Assembly: GCF_051251565.1 (NCBI RefSeq)
Contig: NZ_JBPOFB010000001.1
Coordinates: forward strand, 248,001 to 312,000
DNA from: Marivita sp051251565
Lineage (GTDB): Bacteria; Pseudomonadota; Alphaproteobacteria; Rhodobacterales; Rhodobacteraceae
Length of the DNA: 64,000 nucleotides
Direction of reading: 5' to 3'
In this document: positions 1 to 9,536 of the stretch, one piece after another
Layout of the letters: the number at the start of each line of letters is the position of its first letter
Numbering within the stretch: the stretch's first letter is position 1
Notes under the pieces: model-generated
The model's input: only the letters and a program-made list of their open reading frames with translations
The model's database searches: none
Told to the model about the DNA's origin: nothing
Made by a program: the position numbers and the translations under genes

Positions 1-83
1 AAGACGATCACCGCTTCAAGCGAAATGTCGCCTTTCTCGTCGCGGGTGAACCGCGAAACGAGGGTTTTGATACGAGCGTTCAT
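1..83 (-). CDS. TadE-like minor pilin, N-terminus only
   Basis: Only the first 27 codons lie in the window; the gene continues past the left edge. The visible N-terminus is basic, then has the Arg-Asp-Glu-x-Gly pattern followed by a hydrophobic stretch beginning Ile-Ser-Leu-Glu-Ala. That matches the prepilin-like start of TadE/TadF minor pilins (known family pattern). Its start codon overlaps the stop of the upstream TadE-like gene by one base (TAATG on the minus strand), so the two are translationally coupled. The family assignment is inferred from this short stretch plus context. Confidence 0.7.
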   Translation of the reverse strand, partial: MNARIKTLVSRFTRDEKGDISLEAVIV

Positions 84-622
84 TAGTAAGGCTCCTGTAC
101 AAAGGCCGCGAAGGACACGATAGCTGCGTAACCTTGGCCGTCTTTCGGCATGGCAGCGGCAACCGCACCCGCCGGGGTGATGGGCCGGTACTTGTAGCAC
201 GCACGCAGCATCATCAGTTCGTTCGCGCTACCGGCATCGAACTGCCGCAACGGGCGCACTGGCTGAGACGTGTCAACGCAATCGGCACCACGGGGCGGCT
301 CGTTCCAGTTCCGCAGGCTCAGTGGGATCATTTCCAACCGCAGCATCTCGTTGCAGTCCGACAACAAGGTGGTGTTGTCGCAGATCATGCCCTTGAGCGT
401 GTCGTGATCCAGGTTTTCACCTGTTCCAAGGCGCACTTCACGCACCGTCAGATCCAGTCCACGCTCAAGTTGCGTATGGCGAACAGACAAGGCGCCGATT
501 TCCAGTCCCGCAATAATTACAGCGAGAAACAGGGGCAGCCAGAGAACGAAGGGGAGCAGAACGACCGATCCGCTTTCGTCCCGCAGAAACCTGCGGAGTT
601 TTTTGCATTCAAGCCGCGTCAT
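83..622 (-). CDS. TadE-like pilus assembly protein
   Basis: A 179-residue protein with a short basic N-terminus (residues 1-14), the motif Arg-Asp-Glu-Ser-Gly-Ser at 13-18 and one long hydrophobic segment at about 19-46. The rest is an extracytoplasmic domain with four cysteines. This is the architecture of TadE/TadF minor pilins of the Flp/Tad tight-adherence system, which are processed at the cytoplasmic membrane and join the pilus or its base. Its start overlaps the stop of the TadG gene by four bases (ATGA), and its stop overlaps the next TadE-like gene by one base, so the three form one operon. Which of TadE or TadF it is cannot be decided here. Confidence 0.85.
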   Translation of the reverse strand: MTRLECKKLRRFLRDESGSVVLLPFVLWLPLFLAVIIAGLEIGALSVRHTQLERGLDLTVREVRLGTGENLDHDTLKGMICDNTTLLSDCNEMLRLEMIPLSLRNWNEPPRGADCVDTSQPVRPLRQFDAGSANELMMLRACYKYRPITPAGAVAAAMPKDGQGYAAIVSFAAFVQEPY

Positions 623-2289
623 TGTGTCAACCTCAACTGGTTAATGGTCCGGGCAATCGCTTTGAATGCTTCGGAGATTTCGATGCCTTCCACCGGGAAG
701 TAGTGAGCTGGCGAAGATGCGCAGTCCCGCATCGCAGCCTGACCCTGTGCCGGGGCTTCGAAGCCGATTGCAAAGACGGTGATATCCGCTTCACGGGCCT
801 CATGGCAGATGTCAGCCAAACGCGCGTCCGCCTGGTTGCCATCGACAATCGGGACGTACGAATAATACGCGTTGTAATATTCGTTGTAGGATACGTACCC
901 ATCGAAATACGGCTGACGGAAGAACTTGTTACCAAAGGCGCGTGTGCCCCAGCGTGCAAAGACTTCGGCATTCGTCATGCGGCGGGCGCTGTTGCCACCG
1001 TCCGGCGTGTTGCGGTACTTCTGGTTGTTGCTGCTGTTCTCGAACCGCTCGCGGAAATAGACATCGTTGTTGGTGCCACCCCAATCGCGCACAAGATGCG
1101 AGAATCGATCATTGTTCGGGTTGTTGTCGTTCCGGTCGTCGATCCAGATATTCGACATACCGCCAATATATTCAGGTGCCAGATCGTACTGAGTTGTGTT
1201 CATTCCGTCGGTCATGACAACCGCGATCTTGAGCACGTCTTCCGCATCATAGGCTGCGGGACGACCGCTGGCTTCGGGCACAATGCGCCCTTCGGCGATC
1301 AGACCGTTCACAACTGGCTGCGCCGAGGGATCGAGCAGGGCAACACCCCATTTCATCCCAAGGTCGATCGCGGTGTTGCCACCGGCGTTCAGGCTTTGGA
1401 TATGCGCCACGAGTTCCTGTTGGTCCGAACTGTGCGCGATGATCGCACCGTAATCGTCCGTCGGACACCACGGCGTCGGCGTGACGTTCGAATTCTCGTC
1501 AAGCGAGTTCGGGTCAAAGTTCGCCAGACGCTGAAGTGTCGCGTTCGGAGAGATACCACGGGTGTTGAACACGCTATTCGGGAAGATCACACAATTGGAA
1601 TCGGTGTGCTCGTTGGACAGCGTGTAGTGATCCGCGACCACCGACCCGAGGTTCACCGTCGCATTATACGGGACGATGTTGATCGTGGTGAGGCCAGATT
1701 CGTTGTTGTTGATAACCGTCCCAACGAATTCGGACGCTGCGGCGCGCAGGTTCTCGATCTTCTGGTTCCAGCCCATAGACCCCGAAATGTCGAGCACGAG
1801 CGAAATCTCGATATTCGAAATCCGTTCTTCGGCAGCCGCAAGTCCGGTGGCCTGAAGATTGTCGATACCAATCAGCTGGAGAAAGTTGGTCGGGAAGATC
1901 CGCTGCGCTTCGGCGGTGACCGTGCGATAGTTCAGACCTTCATCAACCGAGATGTTCACCGTTGCCAGCGCATCTTCCAGATTCATCTTCGTCAGATAAT
2001 CCTGAACGAGTACTGTTGGATCAATCTGCTGGTCAAGGTCGGCCGCCGCAAGTACGGCGCGGTCCAGCGTGTTTTGAAGTCGCGTGCGTTCTACTTCGGA
2101 ATGGATCAGGTCGATTCCGATCCCGCCGTAAATCATCATAATCATCGCCCCGGTAATCGCCAGGACTGACATGTTGCCATCGGTTTCGCGGGTAAAACGG
2201 TAGGCTTTTGTTGCGGCGCTCGACCGCAACAGAGACTTTGTCCGCTTCCCGACCGGCACCCTTGGCAGAAGGTTGCTTAATCCGATCAT
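619..2289 (-). CDS. tadG: TadG-like protein with von Willebrand A domain
   Basis: A 556-residue protein. Residues 1-38 are basic and cytoplasmic-looking, about 41-62 form a transmembrane segment, and about 160 to the end is a von Willebrand factor A domain. The metal-ion-dependent adhesion site starts at Asp167-x-Ser169-x-Ser171, and a later Thr-Asp-Gly (about 358-360) supplies the other conserved loop. TadG proteins (Tad/Flp pilus loci) anchor or modulate the pilus at the surface and aid adhesion. Between the last two vWA strands sits a long Asn/Tyr-rich insertion (about 365-500), probably surface exposed. It is the first gene of the visible tad operon, with overlapping downstream starts. 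Confidence 0.88.
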   Translation of the reverse strand: MIGLSNLLPRVPVGKRTKSLLRSSAATKAYRFTRETDGNMSVLAITGAMIMMIYGGIGIDLIHSEVERTRLQNTLDRAVLAAADLDQQIDPTVLVQDYLTKMNLEDALATVNISVDEGLNYRTVTAEAQRIFPTNFLQLIGIDNLQATGLAAAEERISNIEISLVLDISGSMGWNQKIENLRAAASEFVGTVINNNESGLTTINIVPYNATVNLGSVVADHYTLSNEHTDSNCVIFPNSVFNTRGISPNATLQRLANFDPNSLDENSNVTPTPWCPTDDYGAIIAHSSDQQELVAHIQSLNAGGNTAIDLGMKWGVALLDPSAQPVVNGLIAEGRIVPEASGRPAAYDAEDVLKIAVVMTDGMNTTQYDLAPEYIGGMSNIWIDDRNDNNPNNDRFSHLVRDWGGTNNDVYFRERFENSSNNQKYRNTPDGGNSARRMTNAEVFARWGTRAFGNKFFRQPYFDGYVSYNEYYNAYYSYVPIVDGNQADARLADICHEAREADITVFAIGFEAPAQGQAAMRDCASSPAHYFPVEGIEISEAFKAIARTINQLRLTQ

Positions 2290-2586
2290 TTGTTACCTCT
2301 TTCCCGCCCTTTCAGGACGGACTGACACCCCACTTAGATTTTGGGAGATGTGATGGCGAAAGACGGCAGGATTACGGCCTCAAATATGGAGAAAAAAAGG
2401 AGTGTATTGATATTTCATGATAATTCTGGAGTTTTCGGCCTCATTGACGCCTATGGTGAAACAGTAGGCCATTATTCGCCCCGTCTTGCAGGAAGGAACC
2501 GCGCCACAAACCCGTGCGAAATTAACCAAGCTGTCATAGGCTGGCAGATAATATGGGCAAAGAGCCTGTATCATCGGGAGGGACAG
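2290..2586. other. Divergent intergenic region tadG / gdh
   Basis: 297 bases between two genes read in opposite directions, clearly richer in A+T than the coding sequence around it (for example the poly-A stretch near 2391-2398). It must carry both promoters. An in-frame extension of the dehydrogenase reading frame runs back to 2341 but shows no family similarity, so I regard it as untranslated. I could not pick a convincing -35/-10 pair. Confidence 0.5.
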
Positions 2587-4023
2587 ATGAGCACGATACC
2601 AGCCAACGAACCCACGTTTCGGGAATCCGTAGACCTTATGTTCAACCGCGCGGTGGCGTTGATGGACCTGCCGCCCGGTCTCGAAGAAAAGATCCGCGTC
2701 TGCAATGCGACATACACTGTGCGGTTTGGCGTTCGCCTGCGTGGTCAGATCAAAACGTTCACCGGCTACCGCTCGGTACATTCCGAACATATGGAGCCGG
2801 TCAAGGGGGGCATCCGCTTTGCGCCTTCGGTGCATCAGGACGAGGTTGAGGCGCTTGCCGCGCTCATGACGTTCAAATGCGCTCTGGTCGAAGCGCCTTT
2901 TGGTGGGTCCAAGGGCGGTTTGCGCATTGACCCGCGCGAATATGATGACCACGAAATGGAGCAGATCACCCGGCGCTTTGCGTATGAGTTGATCAAGCGC
3001 GACATGATCAACCCCGCCCAGAATGTGCCTGCCCCCGATATGGGGACAAGTGAACGGGAAATGGCGTGGATTGCCGATCAATACGCCCGGATGAACACCA
3101 CCGATATCAACGCCCGCGCCTGTGTGACGGGCAAGCCGCTGAATGCGGGCGGTATCTCGGGCCGGGTCGAAGCGACGGGGCGGGGCGTACAATACGCGCT
3201 GCGTGAATTCTTCCGCCACTCAGACGACATCGCCGCTGCCGGGCTGACTGGCACGCTTGATGGCAAACGCGTGATCGTCCAGGGGCTGGGCAATGTCGGC
3301 TACCACGCGGCCAAGTTTCTGCGGGACGAAGACGGCTGCAAGATCACCGGCATCATCGAACGTGACGGCGCGCTTCACAATGAAGACGGCCTTGATGTTG
3401 ATGCGGTTCGTAACTGGATCGTCAAACATGGCGGCGTGTCGGGATTTCCTGATGCGGTTCATACCGCCGAAGGGGCTGCGGTGCTTGAAGCAGAGTGCGA
3501 CATCCTTATTCCGGCCGCGCTCGAAGGGGTCATCAACCTGACCAATGTGCAACGGATCAAGGCACCCTTGATCATCGAAGCGGCAAACGGGCCCATCACC
3601 GCGGGCGCAGACGATATCCTGCGTGCCAAAGGCACAGTTGTGATCCCCGATATGTACGCCAATGCGGGGGGGGTGACGGTGTCCTATTTCGAATGGGTCA
3701 AGAACCTCAGCCACATCCGCTTTGGCCGCATGCAGCGTCGGCAGGAAGAATCGCGTCACGAACTGATCGTGAAAGAGCTCGAACGCCTCAGCAGCCATCT
3801 GGGAGATCAATGGTCGATGACGCCGGATTTCAAATCGAAATACCTGCGTGGCGCGGATGAACTGGAGCTGGTGCGCTCGGGGCTCGATGACACGATGCGC
3901 ATTGCCTACCAGTCCATGCGCGAGGTCTGGCACGGGCGCGACGATGTGCAGGACCTGCGCACTGCCGCCTACATCGTGTCCATTGGCAAAGTGGCGGCCA
4001 GCTACCGCGCCAAAGGTCTCTGA
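2587..4023 (+). CDS. Glu/Leu/Phe/Val dehydrogenase (glutamate dehydrogenase)
   Basis: A 478-residue NAD(P)-dependent amino-acid dehydrogenase, most likely interconverting glutamate and 2-oxoglutarate plus ammonia in the cytoplasm. The N-terminal dimerisation/substrate domain has Pro-Val-Lys-Gly-Gly-Ile-Arg (71-77), Lys97 and the active-site loop Pro-Phe-Gly-Gly-Ser-Lys109-Gly-Gly (104-111). The C-terminal Rossmann domain starts near residue 232 with Gly-Leu-Gly-Asn-Val-Gly. I chose the ATG at 2587 because a GGAGGG sequence lies just upstream and the protein then begins where the family does; the longer frame from 2341 adds unrelated residues. Coenzyme preference cannot be read from sequence. 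Confidence 0.92.
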   Translation: MSTIPANEPTFRESVDLMFNRAVALMDLPPGLEEKIRVCNATYTVRFGVRLRGQIKTFTGYRSVHSEHMEPVKGGIRFAPSVHQDEVEALAALMTFKCALVEAPFGGSKGGLRIDPREYDDHEMEQITRRFAYELIKRDMINPAQNVPAPDMGTSEREMAWIADQYARMNTTDINARACVTGKPLNAGGISGRVEATGRGVQYALREFFRHSDDIAAAGLTGTLDGKRVIVQGLGNVGYHAAKFLRDEDGCKITGIIERDGALHNEDGLDVDAVRNWIVKHGGVSGFPDAVHTAEGAAVLEAECDILIPAALEGVINLTNVQRIKAPLIIEAANGPITAGADDILRAKGTVVIPDMYANAGGVTVSYFEWVKNLSHIRFGRMQRRQEESRHELIVKELERLSSHLGDQWSMTPDFKSKYLRGADELELVRSGLDDTMRIAYQSMREVWHGRDDVQDLRTAAYIVSIGKVAASYRAKGL

Positions 4024-4094
4024 CGGATGACAACAGACATGGGCTGGGTTAGGTGTGGCGAACCGATGACCCGGCCCATGTAACGAGGACACCC

Positions 4095-4397
4095 ATGATC
4101 CGTACCACGCTTGCCACCACCGCCCTGATGATCAGCCTGACAGTTTCAGCATCCGCGCAGGACAAGGACGCCGAGTGCCGCAAGATCGGGAACATCGCCA
4201 CCAACATAATGTCCGAACGTCAGAACGGCACCACTGCGCGCCGTGCCGAACGCCGTGTGGTTCGGGCCATTCCCAACAAATCTCAGAACGACGAGGTTCT
4301 GGCGGTGCAGTTGGTCGCGTGGATCTACAGCCTGCCAGAAGATCAACTGACACCAGAGGTCAGCACCATGCTCTATGAGACCTGCCTGTCACAATAG
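4095..4397 (+). CDS. Small exported protein of unknown function
   Basis: A 100-residue protein with a clear cleavable signal peptide (about residues 1-21, ending Val-Ser-Ala-Ser-Ala-Gln). The mature part has two cysteines near its ends (Cys27 and Cys97), which could form a periplasmic disulphide. It is helical-looking and rich in charged residues. A GAGGA ribosome site at 4085-4089 supports the ATG at 4095. I recognise no domain. It sits between glutamate dehydrogenase and primase without obvious functional linkage. Confidence 0.75.
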   Translation: MIRTTLATTALMISLTVSASAQDKDAECRKIGNIATNIMSERQNGTTARRAERRVVRAIPNKSQNDEVLAVQLVAWIYSLPEDQLTPEVSTMLYETCLSQ

Positions 4398-4469
4398 AAC
4401 GGCCCGTTTGGGTTCCAAGGATGCATCGGCCCACTGGACTCTCGGCCGTCGAAACCCGATATTCTTGAC

Positions 4470-6416
4470 ATGAGCCTGCCACCCAATTTTCTGGATGAAT
4501 TGCGCACCCGCATCAGCCTGACCCAAGTGGTCGGCCGCAAAGTGTTGTGGGACACCCGCAAGTCCAATCAGGCCAAGGGCGATATGTGGGCACCGTGCCC
4601 GTTCCATCAGGAAAAATCCGCAAGCTTCCACGTCGATGACCGCAAGGGCTATTATTACTGCTTTGGCTGTCAGGCCAAGGGCGACGCGATTTCCTTTGTC
4701 CGCGAATCCGAGAATGTGGGCTTTATGGAGGCCATTGAAATTCTCGCCGCCGAGGCCGGGATGCAGATGCCCGCACGCGACCCGCAGGCGCAGGAAAAGG
4801 CCGACCACCGCACCCAGCTGGTCGATGTCATGGAACAGGCCGTGCGCTTTTACCGTCTGCAATTGCGAAGCGGGGCCGGGTCTGCCGCACGCGACTACCT
4901 CACCCGTCGCGGGTTGGACGAGGCAACACAAGACACGTTCGGCATCGGCTTTGCGCCCCCCGGCTGGCAGACGCTTTGGGATCATTTGACAGGGCAGGGC
5001 GTCGCGCCCGAACAGATCATCGAGGCCGGTCTGGGCAAGCCGTCGCAAAAGGGCGGCACGCCCTATGACACCTTCCGCAACCGGATCATGTTCCCGATCC
5101 GCGATGCGCGCGGGCGGGCGATTGCCTTTGGTGGCCGCGCGATGGACCCGGATGACAACGCCAAATACCTCAACAGCCCCGAAACGCCGCTTTTTGACAA
5201 GAGCCGCACGCTCTACAACCAAGGCCCTGCGCGCGAGGCAGCTGGCAAAGGTCAGCCCCTGATCGTGGCCGAAGGCTACATGGATGTGATTGCGCTGGCC
5301 TCGGGCGGGTTCGGCGCGGCGGTGGCGCCTTTGGGCACGGCCGTCACGGAAGCGCAATTGCAGATGCTCTGGCGTATCACCGATGAACCGATCATGGCGC
5401 TGGATGGCGACAAGGCTGGGCTCAAGGCCGCGTATCGTGTCATCGACACCGCGCTACCGTTGCTGGAATCCGGCAAATCCCTGCGCTTTGTGCTGTTGCC
5501 CGAAGGCAAGGACCCGGATGATCTCATCCGTTCTGATGGCCGCGAGGCGATGCGAAGTCTGATCGTGGCAGCACAGCCCATGGTGCAACTGCTCTGGCGA
5601 CGTGAAACCGAAGGTCGCGTATTCGACAGCCCCGAACGCAAGGCTGCCCTCGACAAGACCCTGCGCGAACGCATCCGCAGCATTCAGGATCCGTCCCTGC
5701 GCAGCCATTACGGCGAAGAGATCAAACGCTTGCGCTGGGATCTGTTCCGTCCGCCCGCCAAGCCCGGCAGGGGGCAATACCGCCGGTTCAATTCAGACGC
5801 GCCCAGCAAACCGTCCCAAGGCACGCGGTCCTCGATGCTTGTGTCGGGTGGGAAGGATGTGGAAAACCGTCTGCGCGAAGCCGTGATCCTTGCAGCATTG
5901 ATCACGACCCCGGACTTGATTTCCCAATTTGAATCCCAGATTGAAGATATGGCCTGCACCGACTTGGATCATGCCGCGATCAAGGCGTGTCTTTTGCGTC
6001 ACGCTGGGGCTCCGTCGGATATCGTAAGGGCAGCAGTCGATTCAGCTGTTGGAGAGGACGCCCTTGAAAAGCTTTGCCGCGCACGCCATGTCGCCATAAC
6101 ACCGTGCCTGCGCAATCCCGGCGACCTCGAACTGACCCGCCTGACAATCACCGAAGAATTGGCAAAACTGGGGTCGGGAATTGGGCTGGTGGCGGAAATT
6201 GCCGAAGCATCGGAAGACCTTTATGGTGCAGCGGATGAAACGCTCACATGGCGGTTAAGCCAGGCCGCAGCGGCACGGCAAACTGCGCAGCGGGCGCAGT
6301 CCGAAGACAAGGCTGAATACGATCTTGGTCCCAACGGGGCCCCGATCAACCGAGAAGAACGCAGCGCATTTGCCGCTTTGATGGAAACCATTCGCTTCGA
6401 TAAACCCCGGAGCTAA
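4470..6416 (+). CDS. dnaG: DNA primase
   Basis: A 648-residue primase that makes RNA primers at the replication fork together with the DnaB helicase. The N-terminal zinc finger is CHCC type (Cys43, His46, Cys64, Cys67). The RNA-polymerase/Toprim domain follows at about 120-430, with Glu-Gly-Tyr-Met-Asp (about 268-272) and the Ala-Leu-Asp-Gly-Asp metal motif (about 310-314). The C-terminal third (about 470-648) is the DnaB-interaction region. Length is normal for the family. The next gene is rpoD, the common alphaproteobacterial order; rpsU, which precedes dnaG in enteric bacteria, is absent. Confidence 0.97.
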   Translation: MSLPPNFLDELRTRISLTQVVGRKVLWDTRKSNQAKGDMWAPCPFHQEKSASFHVDDRKGYYYCFGCQAKGDAISFVRESENVGFMEAIEILAAEAGMQMPARDPQAQEKADHRTQLVDVMEQAVRFYRLQLRSGAGSAARDYLTRRGLDEATQDTFGIGFAPPGWQTLWDHLTGQGVAPEQIIEAGLGKPSQKGGTPYDTFRNRIMFPIRDARGRAIAFGGRAMDPDDNAKYLNSPETPLFDKSRTLYNQGPAREAAGKGQPLIVAEGYMDVIALASGGFGAAVAPLGTAVTEAQLQMLWRITDEPIMALDGDKAGLKAAYRVIDTALPLLESGKSLRFVLLPEGKDPDDLIRSDGREAMRSLIVAAQPMVQLLWRRETEGRVFDSPERKAALDKTLRERIRSIQDPSLRSHYGEEIKRLRWDLFRPPAKPGRGQYRRFNSDAPSKPSQGTRSSMLVSGGKDVENRLREAVILAALITTPDLISQFESQIEDMACTDLDHAAIKACLLRHAGAPSDIVRAAVDSAVGEDALEKLCRARHVAITPCLRNPGDLELTRLTITEELAKLGSGIGLVAEIAEASEDLYGAADETLTWRLSQAAAARQTAQRAQSEDKAEYDLGPNGAPINREERSAFAALMETIRFDKPRS

Positions 6417-6463
6417 CGGTGTTTTGCTAAGGAAAGCGTAAACGAAAAAGGGTAAACGGGTGT

Positions 6464-6515
6464 GCGAATCACTAATTCGCGCTAATGATTCGGGTCAATC
6501 GAATCGCCCCGACTC
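6464..6515. promoter_or_regulatory. GANTC cluster with inverted repeats before rpoD
   Basis: Four GANTC sites lie within 50 bases: GAATC at 6466, GATTC at 6487, GAATC at 6501 and GACTC at 6511. GANTC is the target of the cell-cycle methylase CcrM in alphaproteobacteria (established). The first lies in an inverted repeat GCGAAT/ATTCGC (6464-6469 and 6475-6480); the second and third form GATTCG/CGAATC (6487-6492 and 6500-6505). GANTC is expected about once per 256 bases at even base composition. A regulatory role is inference. Confidence 0.5.
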
Positions 6516-6528
6516 GACAGGAGCATCC

Positions 6529-8508
<1,980 letters not shown>

Positions 8509-8511
8509 GCG

Positions 8512-8793
8512 ATGTCGTTTCTGAAAAAACTCTTTGGTGGGGGCGGGTCTGCAAAGACACCGCCCTCAATGCCGTCTGAGACGCATAATGGCTTTACGAT
8601 CACCGCTGCGCCGGTCAACGATGGCGGCACATGGCGCATCGGGGCGCGGATCGAGAAAGAGATCGACGGCGAGGTCAAATCGCATTTCATGATGCGCGCC
8701 GATACGCTGCAAAGCTTTGACGATGCGGCCAAAGCCTCGGTCGATAAGGCTCGTATGCTGGTAGACCAGCAGGGTGACAGGATCTTTACCTGA
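8512..8793 (+). CDS. HlyU-like protein
   Basis: A 93-residue protein starting Met-Ser-Phe-Leu-Lys-Lys-Leu-Phe-Gly, then a small alpha/beta domain. This fits the short proteins annotated as HlyU family (Pfam 'HlyU'), widespread in Rhodobacteraceae. The family name comes from a Vibrio haemolysin activator, but no DNA-binding helix-turn-helix is apparent here, so a regulatory role should not be assumed. It starts 3 bases after the rpoD stop and is probably co-transcribed with it. Confidence 0.75.
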   Translation: MSFLKKLFGGGGSAKTPPSMPSETHNGFTITAAPVNDGGTWRIGARIEKEIDGEVKSHFMMRADTLQSFDDAAKASVDKARMLVDQQGDRIFT

Positions 8794-8869
8794 CGCGCTC
8801 TGCGTGATCCGGCTAGGGGCATCGCGTCTATAGCGTTCCAAAGCCCCAAGGCACCCTTTATACACCCGC

Positions 8870-8887
8870 GGGGGGGCGGGGGGGGGG
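8870..8887 (+). repeat. G-tract (G7-C-G10)
   Basis: Seven G, one C, ten G in an otherwise non-coding stretch between the HlyU-like gene and nrdR. Nothing translates sensibly across it in either direction. It could form a G-quadruplex or be a slippage-prone site. Confidence 0.6.
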
Positions 8888-8987
8888 CGCATTTGGCCTG
8901 ATCGCCTTGGAATGTGGCTGCCACACCACCACACCTTGCGGGGCAAAATCCGGGCTACCCAAAACCTCGCGGCTGACCTATAGTACC

Positions 8988-8996
8988 TGTGGATAA
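8988..8996 (-). promoter_or_regulatory. Perfect DnaA box upstream of nrdR
   Basis: TGTGGATAA on the plus strand is the exact reverse complement of the DnaA consensus TTATCCACA. It lies 51 bases before the nrdR start and is followed by GTGGGGAAAACCCACA, so CTGTGG and CCACAG arms flank it as an imperfect inverted repeat. The match is direct observation; control of nrdR-ribD by DnaA is inference. Confidence 0.55.
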
Positions 8997-9047
8997 GTGG
9001 GGAAAACCCACAGTCTGAGGCAGAGACGAACATGAGGGGAACGGCCA

Positions 9048-9527
9048 ATGCGCTGCCCGTTTTGCGGAAATATAGACACACAGGTCAAGGACAGCCGTCC
9101 GGCAGAGGATCATGTCGCCATTCGGCGCAGACGCTTCTGCCCGGCATGCGGGGGTCGTTTCACCACCTATGAACGCGTTCAGTTGCGTGATCTTGTGGTG
9201 ATCAAAACAAACGGTCGACGCGAAGATTTCGACCGCGACAAGCTGGAACGCTCTATTCGGATGGCGATGCAGAAACGCCCGATTGATCCGGAACGGATTG
9301 ACCAGATGATTTCGGGTATCGTGCGACGGCTGGAAAGCATGGGTGAAACCGATGTTGCCTCCAAGCAGATCGGCGAAATCGTGATGGAAACACTGGCCCG
9401 GATCGACACCGTTGCCTATGTGCGTTTTGCGAGCGTTTACAAAAACTTCCAGGAAGCCGACGATTTCGACAAGTTTGTCAGCGAATTGCGCCCGTCCGAA
9501 AAAGACAAACCCAAAACCGAAGAGTGA
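9048..9527 (+). CDS. nrdR: Transcriptional repressor NrdR
   Basis: A 159-residue repressor of ribonucleotide reductase genes. An N-terminal zinc ribbon (Cys3, Cys6, Cys31, Cys34) binds NrdR boxes, and an ATP-cone domain (about 49-139) senses ATP/dATP. Length and sequence are typical from first to last residue, so the ATG at 9048 is secure. It is followed after 9 bases by ribD, the usual nrdR-rib linkage. No ribonucleotide reductase gene lies in the window. A perfect DnaA box sits upstream. Confidence 0.97.
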   Translation: MRCPFCGNIDTQVKDSRPAEDHVAIRRRRFCPACGGRFTTYERVQLRDLVVIKTNGRREDFDRDKLERSIRMAMQKRPIDPERIDQMISGIVRRLESMGETDVASKQIGEIVMETLARIDTVAYVRFASVYKNFQEADDFDKFVSELRPSEKDKPKTEE

Positions 9528-9536
9528 TCCTGCCGT

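Noticed and set aside
622..2169. 515-codon plus-strand frame opposite tadG
   Set aside because: It mirrors the codons of a clear vWA/TadG gene on the other strand, is Arg/Val/His-rich without any domain, and would conflict with the coupled tad genes.
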